Position numbers and translations under genes: made by a program
The notes under the pieces: model-generated
What the model was told of the DNA's origin: nothing
The model's database searches: none
Seen by the model: the letters and a program-made list of their open reading frames with translations, nothing else
Part shown: piece by piece, positions 1 through 8,634 of the stretch
Layout: each line of letters opens with the position of its first letter
Numbering within the stretch: the stretch's first letter is position 1
Assembly (NCBI GenBank): GCA_905178155.1
Contig: CAJINV010000006.1
Location: 105,415 to 152,087, forward strand
Source: Amoebophrya sp. A120
Lineage: Eukaryota > Sar > Dinophyceae > Syndiniales > Amoebophryaceae
Reading direction: 5' to 3'
Length of the DNA stretch: 46,673 nucleotides

Positions 1-470
1 AGCGAAAAAGCAAAGCGAAAAAGCAAAGCGAAAAAGCAAAGCGAAAAAGCAAAGCGAAAAAGCAAAACGAAAAAGCAAAGCGAAAAAGAAAAGCGAGCAA
101 GCAAAGCGAAAAAGCAAAGCGGAAAAGCAAAGCGGACAAGCAAAGCGGGCAAGACAAGCGAACAAGCAAAGCGCGCAAGCAGAGCGAAAAAGCAAAGCGA
201 AAAGGCAGAGCGAAAAAGCAAAGCGAAAAAAGCGAAGCGAAAAAAGCAAAGCGAAAAAGGCAAAGCGACTATATAAAGCAAAGCGAAAAAGGCAAAGCGA
301 AAAAGGCAAAGCGGAAAAAGAAAAGCGAAAAAATCAAAGCAAACAAAGCGAAGCGAAAAACGCAAAGCAAACAAAGCGAAGCGAAAAAAGCAAAGCGGAA
401 AAAGCAAAGCAAACAAAGCGAAAAAAGCGAAGCGGAAAAAGCAAACCGAGAAAAGCAGGGCGAAGGCTGC
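1..470. repeat. 13-bp purine-rich satellite (GCGAAAAAGCAAA)
   Basis: Tandem copies of a 13-bp unit, GCGAAAAAGCAAA, run from the window edge and decay to the right with G/A substitutions and indels. The array probably continues outside the window. Reading frames across it give only Phe/Leu/Ala/Cys low-complexity translations and are not genes. Confidence 0.93.
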
Positions 471-867
471 GCGGGCGAGGCTGCGCAAAGCAAAGCAAGG
501 CTGTGCATGAAACACAGGGGGGGGCGTCAATTATGCGGCCAACGGCGCGAGCTTGCTTGCCTGTCATCGCCAAGCCTGCCAAAGCCAGCAAAGGCGGAGC
601 GGCCTGCGAAAAGCGCAGCAATTTTGCGCATTTCACAGCCAGCGCCTGCGAAAATAAAAAACGGAGGCGGAGCGGCCCCGACGGGCCCGGGGCCGCGGCT
701 TTTTCGTATTTCCCAGACAGCGCAACGGACGGGCTGCACTTCTAACGCGGGCCCGCGCATTGTCGTAGGCTTTCCCGATTTTGAAAGCGGGGCCGACCAC
801 GGGGGCGGGTCGGTCCGGCAGCAGCGAGCCCATAGAAGCGGGGCCCCGATGGCCCCGCTTCCAGGCT
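471..867. other. GC-rich spacer with perfect hairpin, no gene
   Basis: GC-rich sequence between the satellite and the broken nicotinamidase gene. It holds a perfect hairpin at 835-861: the 11-base arm GAAGCGGGGCC, loop CCGAT, then the complementary arm. Open frames on both strands have unnatural Arg/Pro/Gly-rich composition, and I do not support any as a gene. Confidence 0.6.
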
Positions 868-1474
868 CGTACATATACAACTTGCGATGCTGCGTTTGGA
901 TTCTACAAAAATCTGTATTGTGCGAGCAGCAAGACGCACGAGTCAGTTTTTGCAGTATGCAGAGAGGTATTTCTCATGCGGTATAAGTAGGCATCAGGAA
1001 TTCGTCACAAAACCTGCGATATGCTAGGGTATTGTGAAGTTTCCTGTGATCGTGGTGAACAAATTTGGAAACTTTCATAGAGGTTACGATCCTCAAACGT
1101 AAGGGGTTTTTACCAATTGTGAATTCCAGTATTGCGCGTGTATTGGGTTCACAAACAAGCCTGACATCGTTCCATTCAAAAATCCACATCGGTCTTCTTT
1201 TCATCTGTATCGTTTCTCATCGTCATTGCATTCAGATTAGCATGCTATGCTAGAAGCTAGTTAGTGTGTACGATGCTACAACGATAGGTGTACGATGGTC
1301 CGAATAAATATGCTCTGAACGAATACCGATAGTAGTAATGATTTTTGCATTCAAACAGAAATTGGGTGTACGTCAATACCGATGACAGGTATGCATCACA
1401 GATATCATGGCTCATGCAAAACGTGCATGACAAGTCTCACAATCGTCCAGACCCAGACATTTTCGCAGTCCATA
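868..1474. mobile_element. Relict family A introner split by a 360-bp insert
   Basis: The right end (CCAGACCCAGACATTTTCGC then CATA, ending 1474) and internal sequence match intact family A elements such as 17340-17601. The left terminal repeat is missing; the recognisable part begins near 868. Sequence homologous to one continuous stretch of the intact copy is interrupted at about 1031-1390 by 360 bp of unrelated DNA with GGT at both junctions. It marks the 3' limit of the nicotinamidase exons. Confidence 0.7.
1031..1390. other. 360-bp insert inside the relict introner
   Basis: Unrelated to other introners in the window, without clear terminal inverted repeats or an ORF. Left flank ends GGGT and the insert ends AGGT, so a 3-bp duplication (GGT) is possible. 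Origin unknown. Confidence 0.5.
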
Positions 1475-3922
1475 TGGCTGCCCTGGACGCAATGCACGGG
1501 CCACATCACCTATCATATGAAAAAAGCGTTTCCCTGTAAGGATTTTGCGAGTTTTGCATTACAAGTTCGTCACACATGACAAGGAAAACTTGCCATGCGA
1601 GGTTGCAAAGGGAAAACACAGCTAAAAATCACTTGTCTTGCATGTGTAGCAACACAAACACTTCTACGATGCATTTTCTGCATCACAAGTTCACAGTGAA
1701 ACACTTTTTTCTTGCGATATCACCTGGTTCGTCTCCACAGTGTTGCCGTTGGTCGCCGTGCGGATCAGCTTGACCTCCTCGAATTCCTTCTTCCCGGGGT
1801 TGTTGTATCAAAGTGAAAAAATAAGCCCCCACCCCATATTCTTCAAAAGACAACTTGCGTTGCTGGATTTGTGTACACAAATGAACTTTGTATTGCAGCG
1901 AATTATGCTTGTCGGTAATATATTCTAAGCCCATTTGGGTACTACGCATCCGGCTAGCAGCTGAGCATGAGAAACAAGTCTGACATAGGCGAAAACGCAT
2001 GACAAATTCGCTGCACAATGCGCCACATGGGTGCCGCTTGCCTTGCACGCAAGACAAAGCTGATTTGTGGCCACGAATCAGCATCACAAATTTCCTTTTC
2101 GATATGGGGACGCGGGGGGATTTTTCCTTACGATATGTTAGCGGCAAAGCTCATGTGGTCGGCCGGGTGCCAGTCCTGGGACCACACAATCTTGCGGTTC
2201 ATCTATAACCCGCTCAGGCATTACAATGATCTCAAACGCTACAATAGAGTCTGGATTTTGCATTGCATGACGCGCATGACACACTCGCAGAGCGTTCCGT
2301 CTTCTGCAATACAAATTTCGGCAGATTCTAGTGCGGTTTGGGACTCGAGAACTTGTCATGCGCAATCCTGTGGGAGAGTAGTAGGCTAGATCATGCACTC
2401 TTGCATTACAGATTTCCATATTCTATTGTAACCGATTTGAGTAATATTGTAACGTTTGAGCGGGTCATATCATCGACCGGGCCTTTCCCACGAACGCGCG
2501 CACGGCTTCTTCGTACTTCTGGTCCGCACCGGGGACCGCGAGGGCACCGCCTTCCAGAAAGTCGTACTGGTATCGAAAGGGAAAATCCCCCCTCCCCAAC
2601 TCAAAACGGAATTTCTGATGCTGGACTTGTGTACACAAATCAGGTTTGTATTGCAACAAGGCACTGCGGCCAGATCCCCAGGCGAGGTAGGGGCGTATGG
2701 GTCTAGTTGTTCAGCATGGCAAACGGCTCCCCTTTAGGCGCAACAGCATGACAAATCGCTTCCATAATGGGGCGGAAGCTTCTGCCCTTGTCTTCTTGCA
2801 AGACAAATGTGATTTGTGACCTCAAATCAGCAACACAAATTCTCGGAAACATTACCTTTTCGGTATGGGGAAGGGGGATTTTTCCTCTTGATAACTGGAA
2901 GTCGACGACGATAACCGCAGTGTTATCCGGAACAAAAACGTCCCCACTCCAGCGTTGTCATGCAAATGCGCAATGACAACGACAGAAATCGATTTGTAAT
3001 GCGCAGCTCCATGAAGCAGAGGCATTTCCAATCGCGCTTTGGAATTTGTAATGCTTTAAACAGGATGAGAAGCTGGCTTTCTCATCCGGCTGCCCTTGCT
3101 AAAAACAACACGGCGCTACAGATGGAAACTTGTCATGCAAAACTCCCAAAACTATAGAGATTTGTGTTGCTAGATTCCCAGCTTGACTACGGGGCGGGGA
3201 CGTTTTTGCTTAGGATAAGTGTCCGGATCCTGGAGAACCTTTTCGGCGAGCAAGACGTTGTTTGTTCCCAGCGCAGTGTTACCCCCGCCGTTGTTATCAA
3301 ATGCAAATATGTCTGGGTCTGGAAGAGTGTTAAACTTGTCATGCAGGTTTTCCATGACCCATGAGGTCCGGAATGCGGGACCTAGCATGACAGAGTCTGT
3401 GAGGTCTTTGCTATGCCTATCCTGCATGAGAAACTCGAACTCGCTCCCAACTTGGTCGAAAGTGGACAGCTTTCGGCCCTCATGCAACACAGACTTTCGC
3501 ACTATTCGGATTTAGCATGACAAGTTGCAATCTTCCAGACCCAGGCATTTTTGCAATCCATAGTTGTTGTCGTTCTGGCGACAGGCGTACACGATTCCAA
3601 CCGTTGCACCGGCAATGGCACCAAGACCGAGGAGGACGATGAGGGCAATGGCCCAGACGGGGCAACAAGACGATTTGTTTTTCATCCCAACACGACTACC
3701 ATCTTCCTGCTGCGCTACCACCACTTTATCGGAGCACGCGGGGGCGGTAGCTGCGAAGGCGTCGTGGGAAAAATGGAAATCCTCCTGCTCCTCTTCCGAC
3801 ACGAAGTCAGCATCTTGGTACGAACCAAGAAACGCATCGTCATCTGCGCCCGACGAGGGCTGCATGACGTAGTTCTCAGGAACAACGTGAGAATAAAACG
3901 TGTTGGACAAGTGACTCGACAT
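1475..3922 (-). CDS. Membrane-anchored nicotinamidase (isochorismatase fold), 3' part missing
   Basis: Nicotinamidases hydrolyse nicotinamide to nicotinate in NAD salvage. Exons, 5' to 3': 3563-3922, 3218-3294, 2894-2923, 2470-2570, 2136-2203, 1720-1805, 1475-1510; every junction stays in frame when one copy of the 5-bp repeat is kept. The start ATG is at 3922. Residues 1-120 are a non-enzymatic extension with an acidic stretch and a hydrophobic segment at about 89-113, so the enzyme is probably membrane-tethered. The catalytic domain shows VIVVDFQYDFLEGGALAVPG (Asp150), VWSQDWHPADH (Asp193, His195) and VMWPVHCVQGS (His237). The Asp150-Asp193 spacing of 43 equals the D8-D51 spacing I recall for yeast Pnc1. 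The second half, with the catalytic Lys and Cys, is not seen. Reading across the relict introner gives about 40 unrelated residues and a stop. The gene is either truncated here or its last exons lie beyond the left edge. Confidence 0.9.
1511..1719. mobile_element. Introner, family D
   Basis: TATCATATGAAAAAAGCG at left, complementary to the right end. Flanked by perfect TCACC repeats. Removal joins the nicotinamidase codons for NQV and MWPVHC. Confidence 0.92.
1806..2135. mobile_element. Introner, family C
   Basis: Left end TATCAAAGTGAAAAA, right end GGGGGGATTTTTCCTTACGATA. Flanks TGTTG and TGTTA. Lies between the SFAAN and NPGKKEF codons of the nicotinamidase. Confidence 0.92.
2204..2469. 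mobile_element. Introner, family H
   Basis: Inverted ends TATAACCCGCTC and GAGCGGGTCATA continue inward with CTCAAACGTTACAAT-like sequence. Perfect TCATC flanks. Removal joins KARSM to NRKIVWSQ. Confidence 0.88.
2571..2893. mobile_element. Introner, family C
   Basis: TATCGAAAGGGAAAATCCCC at left, GGGGGATTTTTCCTCTTGATA-type right end. Perfect ACTGG flanks. Removal joins VVDFQ to YDFLEGG in the catalytic Asp motif. Confidence 0.95.
2924..3217. mobile_element. Introner, family B
   Basis: TATCCGGAACAAAAACGTCC at left, GGGGACGTTTTTGCTTAGGATA-type right end. Perfect AGTGT flanks. Leaves a 30-nt exon to its left. Confidence 0.95.
3295..3562. mobile_element. Introner, family A
   Basis: TATCAAATGCAAATATGTCT at left; right end ends CATA. 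Perfect GTTGT flanks. Separates the membrane-segment exon from the enzyme domain. Confidence 0.95.
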
Positions 3923-5921
3923 TTTTACTTTATTTTCTCTATATGCAGCTGATGTGACAGCACTGTATTGTTCAAAAATCTTTTCTGCTGTTGTTGTGAT
4001 GTAAAATTGCAATACGTTGTAAAAAATTCTTGCGCAGCTGCAGCAAGAACAAAGTTGTACTCTGTGACGAGGATTATATTACAGTTGCTATTTTTGTTAT
4101 AGTCGTTGATCGGATGTGGTCGTAGGCTATGAAGATTGATTTGGGGCAAAGATCTAGCTTTTTATCTAGGTTTTTAGAAGAGGTGTTCCTGTGTAAAGTT
4201 TAGCAGAGGTGGTCCTTGCAGCTACGGCAAAACTCAGCGACGTCGAGACCGGCGGGTACTTCCTACTACTACCTGGACGTAGTAGAAGTTCGTTTATTGA
4301 TGTTCATGTTCTTTACTGTGTTCTTGTACAGGACTGCCACTACATGTGATTTCATTCTTGTGATGAGCAATGGTGTCGAAATCGAAATGCAGCTTTGCCG
4401 TTGTACCGATGTTAACATTTTTCAAATTGCTGAATTTCATTTTCACGAACGGACACCGACTTGATCTACAACTTCACTTCGACTTCGACATGAGAGATAG
4501 CGGAAAAATCTCCACATCTGATTATGCCGGGGTTCGTCACGATCTTGGTTCCTACTTTTTCAGTTTTGTATAATTGGGTCACCAAAAATTTTCGGATCTG
4601 CTGCCATTGCAGTTCTAAGAAGGGCGCGATCTTCTTCTTTGATTTTTTTTACATGTTGAGGGCAGGCACCTCACGTGATCGTGCAAAAGATGTCAAGCGT
4701 TTGAACCACTGAAGGTGTCACCTTCAATTTTCGAGTTGAGCCAACTATATACTGATATACACAGATAGACACGTCGACAATCAGGGCATAAAAGCCTCCC
4801 AGTTTATTTTGCTTTGTTCATTTCTCTCTTTTAATGTTCCACTTTTTCGCTTATGGCACGAAGACGAACTTCGTTCCTCCCTGCACACTGGAACACGAGA
4901 AGAACACGATTTCCTCGTGCGAAGATACGGTGGACCAACGAAACACCAATCACTTCCAGGTCAACAGGCAAAAAATTGAGTCAGGAGTGATCTTCAACCT
5001 GTTGCTTCAGAGGAAATGCATTTTTTTTCAATATAAATTTGAGTCGCCTTCGACAAAAAATCATGTTTTCGTTTGAAAAAAGTGGCGAAATATTGGTTCT
5101 TTTGTGCTCCTTACATGAATTCGTGAATGTTCATCATGGAATTATCTGTGCAGATGTTGACCTCCTGTTTTGGGGGTCGGAGAGCCGGAAAAACATGTGA
5201 AAAATATGTTGCTTTATTTGCTTGGCAGTTTTCAAACGGTGGACAAAATCTTTTTATGATCTCCACAATACAACGCGTATACCAGCAACAATCTGAGCAT
5301 GCGTTTTCGGTAAATCTGAGCATGCATTTTCGGTATAAAATAAACCGCGTTAAGAAAGGCGTCTCTTCAAAAATTTATTCTGTATTGGTTATGGTTTTGG
5401 TAGGAAAAAAGATCAGTGTTGAAATAGGTGTGATGTTGTCAAGGGAGCGACCACAACTCGACTGTAAGTATTACTTCGTTCATTTGCACGGATAATGGTA
5501 GAGAATGAGGCACAAGCAGCAGTAGCCGCTGCTGTATCTACTTATCCTCAGAGCAGTCAGCTTTTAGAGGCATGTAAAAACGATTCATTTTAGATATCGA
5601 AAATGGAAATCAAAAAAACAAGAAAGCAAGCTATTGATAAATCGGTCAAATATAGCGGTTTTGACAGACAAAAAAAAGTGTAGAAACTGGTATAAACAAA
5701 TGCAACAGTGGGACTATAGTCGAGCTACTCCTGCAACATCACAACTTTATCTCCACCGACCGGCAACCTCGTCGGAATTAACGGAGTAGAACCAGGGAAG
5801 GAGTGACGGTCTTCTTCTTCTTGGAGGAAGAAACTACTGAACAGCGCTGCTGGTGTGGACGTCCAGACCGAATGTTGGCTATTGTTAGCACGACTACTTA
5901 CTGGTGAGGACACACATGTTT
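3923..5921. other. Intergenic gap, no gene or introner
   Basis: About 2 kb of AT-rich sequence with only short unconvincing ORFs and no introner ends. It holds an inverted repeat near 4258-4290 (CTACTAC ... GTAGTAG) and a CAGCAG ... CTGCTG hairpin near 5517-5534. It should contain the 5' region of the nicotinamidase gene and the 3' region of the next gene. Confidence 0.6.
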
Positions 5922-7821
5922 TTACAACTGGTCCGCGTGATTTGCTGAAAGCACCGGGTATGAGTCGTATGAGTGGGAAAAGCAGTGGAAGATGGTATCA
6001 TATCTACAAACGTCCCCACCTCATAGTCAAGCTGGGATGAACACTGCAAGAAGAAGTCCAGAAGTTTTGGGAGTCAACACGCAGGACAAGTTTTGTTCCG
6101 CTGTTTTGGAATGCAGAGTCGCAAGGACAGCCGCATCACAAATCCATCTGCTTATCGTGTTTACAGCAGTTTTACAAAAAATGCGCGAACATGAATGGAA
6201 ATGCCTATCGTGTGGATCCGCATCACGAATAGTCCTGCACTTGCAATAAATCCGCATGACAACTCTAGATCGGGGACGTTTATTTTACACACAGGATAGA
6301 TGTCGTCCGTCAAGTAACCTTTGGAGCAGTTCACGTTTGGTTCCACACGGTTTTTTATCAAATGCAAATATGTCTGGGTCTGGAAGGATCCGAACTTGTG
6401 ATGCGTGTTTCGGATCCTACAAAGATCTGTGATGCATAACGTGGAAAAGGTGCCCACTTCGGGCCATGTTGAGAGGGCATTTCTCATGGAGAATACGCAT
6501 TACCAAGGAGGGTGCAGAACCTGTGATGCTAGGCGTTGCATTCCAGACGTGGGGGAGCTTGCAAAAACTGGATGACAAATCTCGGAATCTCCCAGACCCA
6601 GACATTTTTACATTTGATATTTTTGAAGGCTGCTTCTTTCCGGGCCGGAGGAATGCGTCGAAAGATCACCCACAAGGCGTCGAGTTCGAGTTTACGCAGC
6701 TTTCGCTCCTCCTCTCGGTAATCCTCGTAAACGTACCGCAACCGCTTCTCACCGGAGGTAAGGAACGTGTAGAGCTGCACTTTGTTGATATCCTGTACGA
6801 CGTCCATTCTTGCGTACTCGACTGCTGTTCCACGTGGTGCTCTCTCCGTGTATGGTGTTCTCAACTGTTACGCTCTCAGCTGTTGCATGCTTTGTCATGC
6901 AGAACTCTCATCAGTATCTACGCCATCAAGCTGCCTCGCATGACAAATTTCCGAAGAGCTGAACAGCATCTAAATCTGTGCCAAACCTGTAATGCAAACG
7001 GCGAAATCTTCTCCCTCGCACATTTGCCATTTTTGCATTACAAATCCACGTAACAGTTGAGAATGTAACGCTTGAGAACGCCATACCGTGTGCGCTGGGT
7101 TTCCGTTGATGGAGGTGCCGCTGGATACCGTTCGGTGCCGCAACTGAGGGGTGGGGTCGTTATGGGAATCTCAAGCCTTACGCGGCTTGCTGATACATGA
7201 TTTGTGACGCAAAACAACCATGATCAACACCAGCATCCAGCACACAACCAAGAAACTACTTCGCATTACAAAGAACTTGGGCCAAACAAAAGCATGGAAT
7301 TGTTTGCCGAATTTGTAATCTGAAAGGTGCAGACACAGACTTTTGCCCCTCTTGCATGACAAACTCATCATGTACCGGCTGACATCGCTCGGACCGCTCG
7401 CATGGATTACCTTCTATCCCTTTTGCTCCTCCACGAAAGTAGGAATCCCAGGGGCATACTCTTGGACCTGAAGTAGAATTTGTGGGATCTCGTGGTCGAT
7501 TACAACTTGCAGAGCACCCCGGCAGAGTCGGTGACCTTATAATTTTGTGATGCGTTGTCCTATGTGTTGTCTCTGAAAGCAGCAGAGTGCAGATTTGTGA
7601 CACGACGCCCTGATCAGGAAGGTCACGCAAAAACTTGCTGTGTTGTATCAGGTAGTAGAGACAGATCATCAATAATTTATGCAGATTTCCCGGCGCAAGG
7701 GAATGGAACTGCGACTGCCTTGGCGAGGGCAGGGGACAGGGCACCGCAGATCGCACAAGCTGGATCGTCCTCGAGTTCGCGCGGAGGCGTGGTCCACGAC
7801 TTGTTTATTTATCGATCAGTA
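5922..7821 (-). CDS. Unknown protein with degenerate Cys/His (RING-like) motif, 5' end unresolved
   Basis: Secure 3' exons are 5922-5995, 6299-6355, 6620-6850 and 7086-7160, joined in frame through direct repeats GATGG/GATGT, TTTTT and CCGTG; TAA at 5922. The C-terminal part is charged and helical (EEERKLRKLELDALWVIFRR). Upstream coding blocks near 7413-7530 and 7698-7821 read CAICG, then PFPCAGHRLCRGALQVVIDH, then EIPQILLQVQEYAPG. The spacing resembles the first half of a RING finger (C-x2-C ... C-x2-H-x2-C), but the remaining zinc ligands are not evident. The two upstream junctions have no clear direct repeats, no ATG is found, and a TAA lies in frame just upstream of the first block. The family is not recognised. 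Confidence 0.55.
5996..6298. mobile_element. Introner, family B
   Basis: TATCATATCTACAAACGTCC at left, ACACAGGATA at right. Flanks GATGG and GATGT. The last intron of the 5922-7821 gene. Confidence 0.88.
6356..6619. mobile_element. Introner, family A
   Basis: TATCAAATGCAAATATGTCT at left, TTTTTACATTTGATA at right. Perfect TTTTT flanks. Removal joins KEAAFK to NRVEPN. Confidence 0.93.
6851..7085. mobile_element. Introner, family H relative
   Basis: TATGGTGTTCTCAACTGTTA at left; the right end reads inward as TATGGCGTTCTCAAGCGTTA. Perfect CCGTG flanks. It shares the CTCAA-xCGTTACA core with 2204-2469. Confidence 0.9.
7161..7412. mobile_element. Probable introner, family H relative, right end uncertain
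   Basis: Left end TATGGGAATCTCAAGCCTTA resembles family H, and the interior has the usual TTTGTGACGC and GCATGACAAA words. The right boundary (about 7405-7415) and the direct repeats are not clear. Confidence 0.55.
7532..7697. mobile_element. Possible degenerate introner, family unassigned
   Basis: Separates two coding blocks that would join as PFPCAG and HRLCRGAL. Ends are weakly complementary (TTATAATTTTGTGATG on the left) and have lost clear direct repeats. Boundaries are approximate. Confidence 0.4.
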
Positions 7822-8125
7822 AATCAAAAGGAAAAGTGCCCCCTTCCCATATCGAAAACGAAATTTGTGAAGCTGTATTTGAGTACACGAGTCGGCTTGT
7901 ATTGCTAGGAGGCCGCGGGTGTGGCCTCGTTTGCTGGCAATTTGTCATGCTGCTTCCCACCTCCAGCTGCCTCCTGCCATGCTGAAGATGCAAGGCTTTC
8001 CCACGACACCCAGCACTACGGTGCACATCTTTTCCCTTCTAGCACGACGAAGCTGACTTGTGGCCCCAAATCTGCATCACAGATTTCCGTTTTGATATGG
8101 GAAGGGGGGATTTTTGTTCTTGATA
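7822..8125. mobile_element. Introner, family C
   Basis: AATCAAAAGGAAAAGTGCCC at left (first T mutated), GTTCTTGATA at right. Perfect CAGTA flanks. Splicing it does not give an open frame into the next exon, so it may lie in 5' UTR. Confidence 0.88.
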
Positions 8126-8634
8126 CAGTAGCAGCCAAAAAAAAACTCTTCGGCGCACTGCGCGCGCCTTCTGAAACCCCAAACCCTTTCCGAAAATAAG
8201 AAGTCGACCCTTCCGCGCGGAGGGACGACCGGAAATTTCGGCTTCTTCTTGCGCCACAAGCGCCTGAAAGAAGCCGCCCCCTCCACCCGGAGGGGCCGGC
8301 TTCTTTCTGGGCCGCCAGCGACGGAGAAGAAACCCCCTCCACGCGGAGGGCCCGGTTTCTTCATGTTCCGAATCGCGCACGCTGCGCGCGGAATCTTCTG
8401 CGCGTTTGATGTTTTCCCGAAGAGGAGCCGCAGCTCGAGCAGTGGATTCTCACGGAGGTGGCCAGCTTTTTTATAATCCCGGCCACCTCATGAAAGCGCA
8501 GCACCCCTGCTGTGAACCATGGTTTCAGCAGGGTGTTGGCCTACTGTGTTGCAGAGTAATTATATCCGGGTCGAAAGTAGGGTGCAGAGTTGTGATACGT
8601 CCTGTGGAAGGTGGGTCAAGCAAAAAACAACGTC
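8126..8634. other. GC-rich intergenic segment with serial hairpins
   Basis: Lies 3' of the 1149-aa gene. Hairpins: 8266-8307 (GAAAGAAGCCG arm around CCCCCTCC...GGAGGGG), 8326-8362 (GAAGAAACC arm around a related core), a related weaker one near 8205-8240, and 8455-8489 (GAGGTGGCC arm). A near-palindrome with AACCATGGTT at its centre lies at about 8508-8532. ORFs here are GC-driven and not supported. Confidence 0.65.

Noticed and set aside
269-636. Minus-strand ORFs of Phe/Leu/Ala/Cys across the satellite
   Set aside because: Pure translation of the 13-bp repeat; no protein-like composition.
507-990. Plus- and minus-strand ORFs in the GC-rich spacer
   Set aside because: Arg/Pro/Gly-rich, overlapping in several frames, no motif; explained by base composition.
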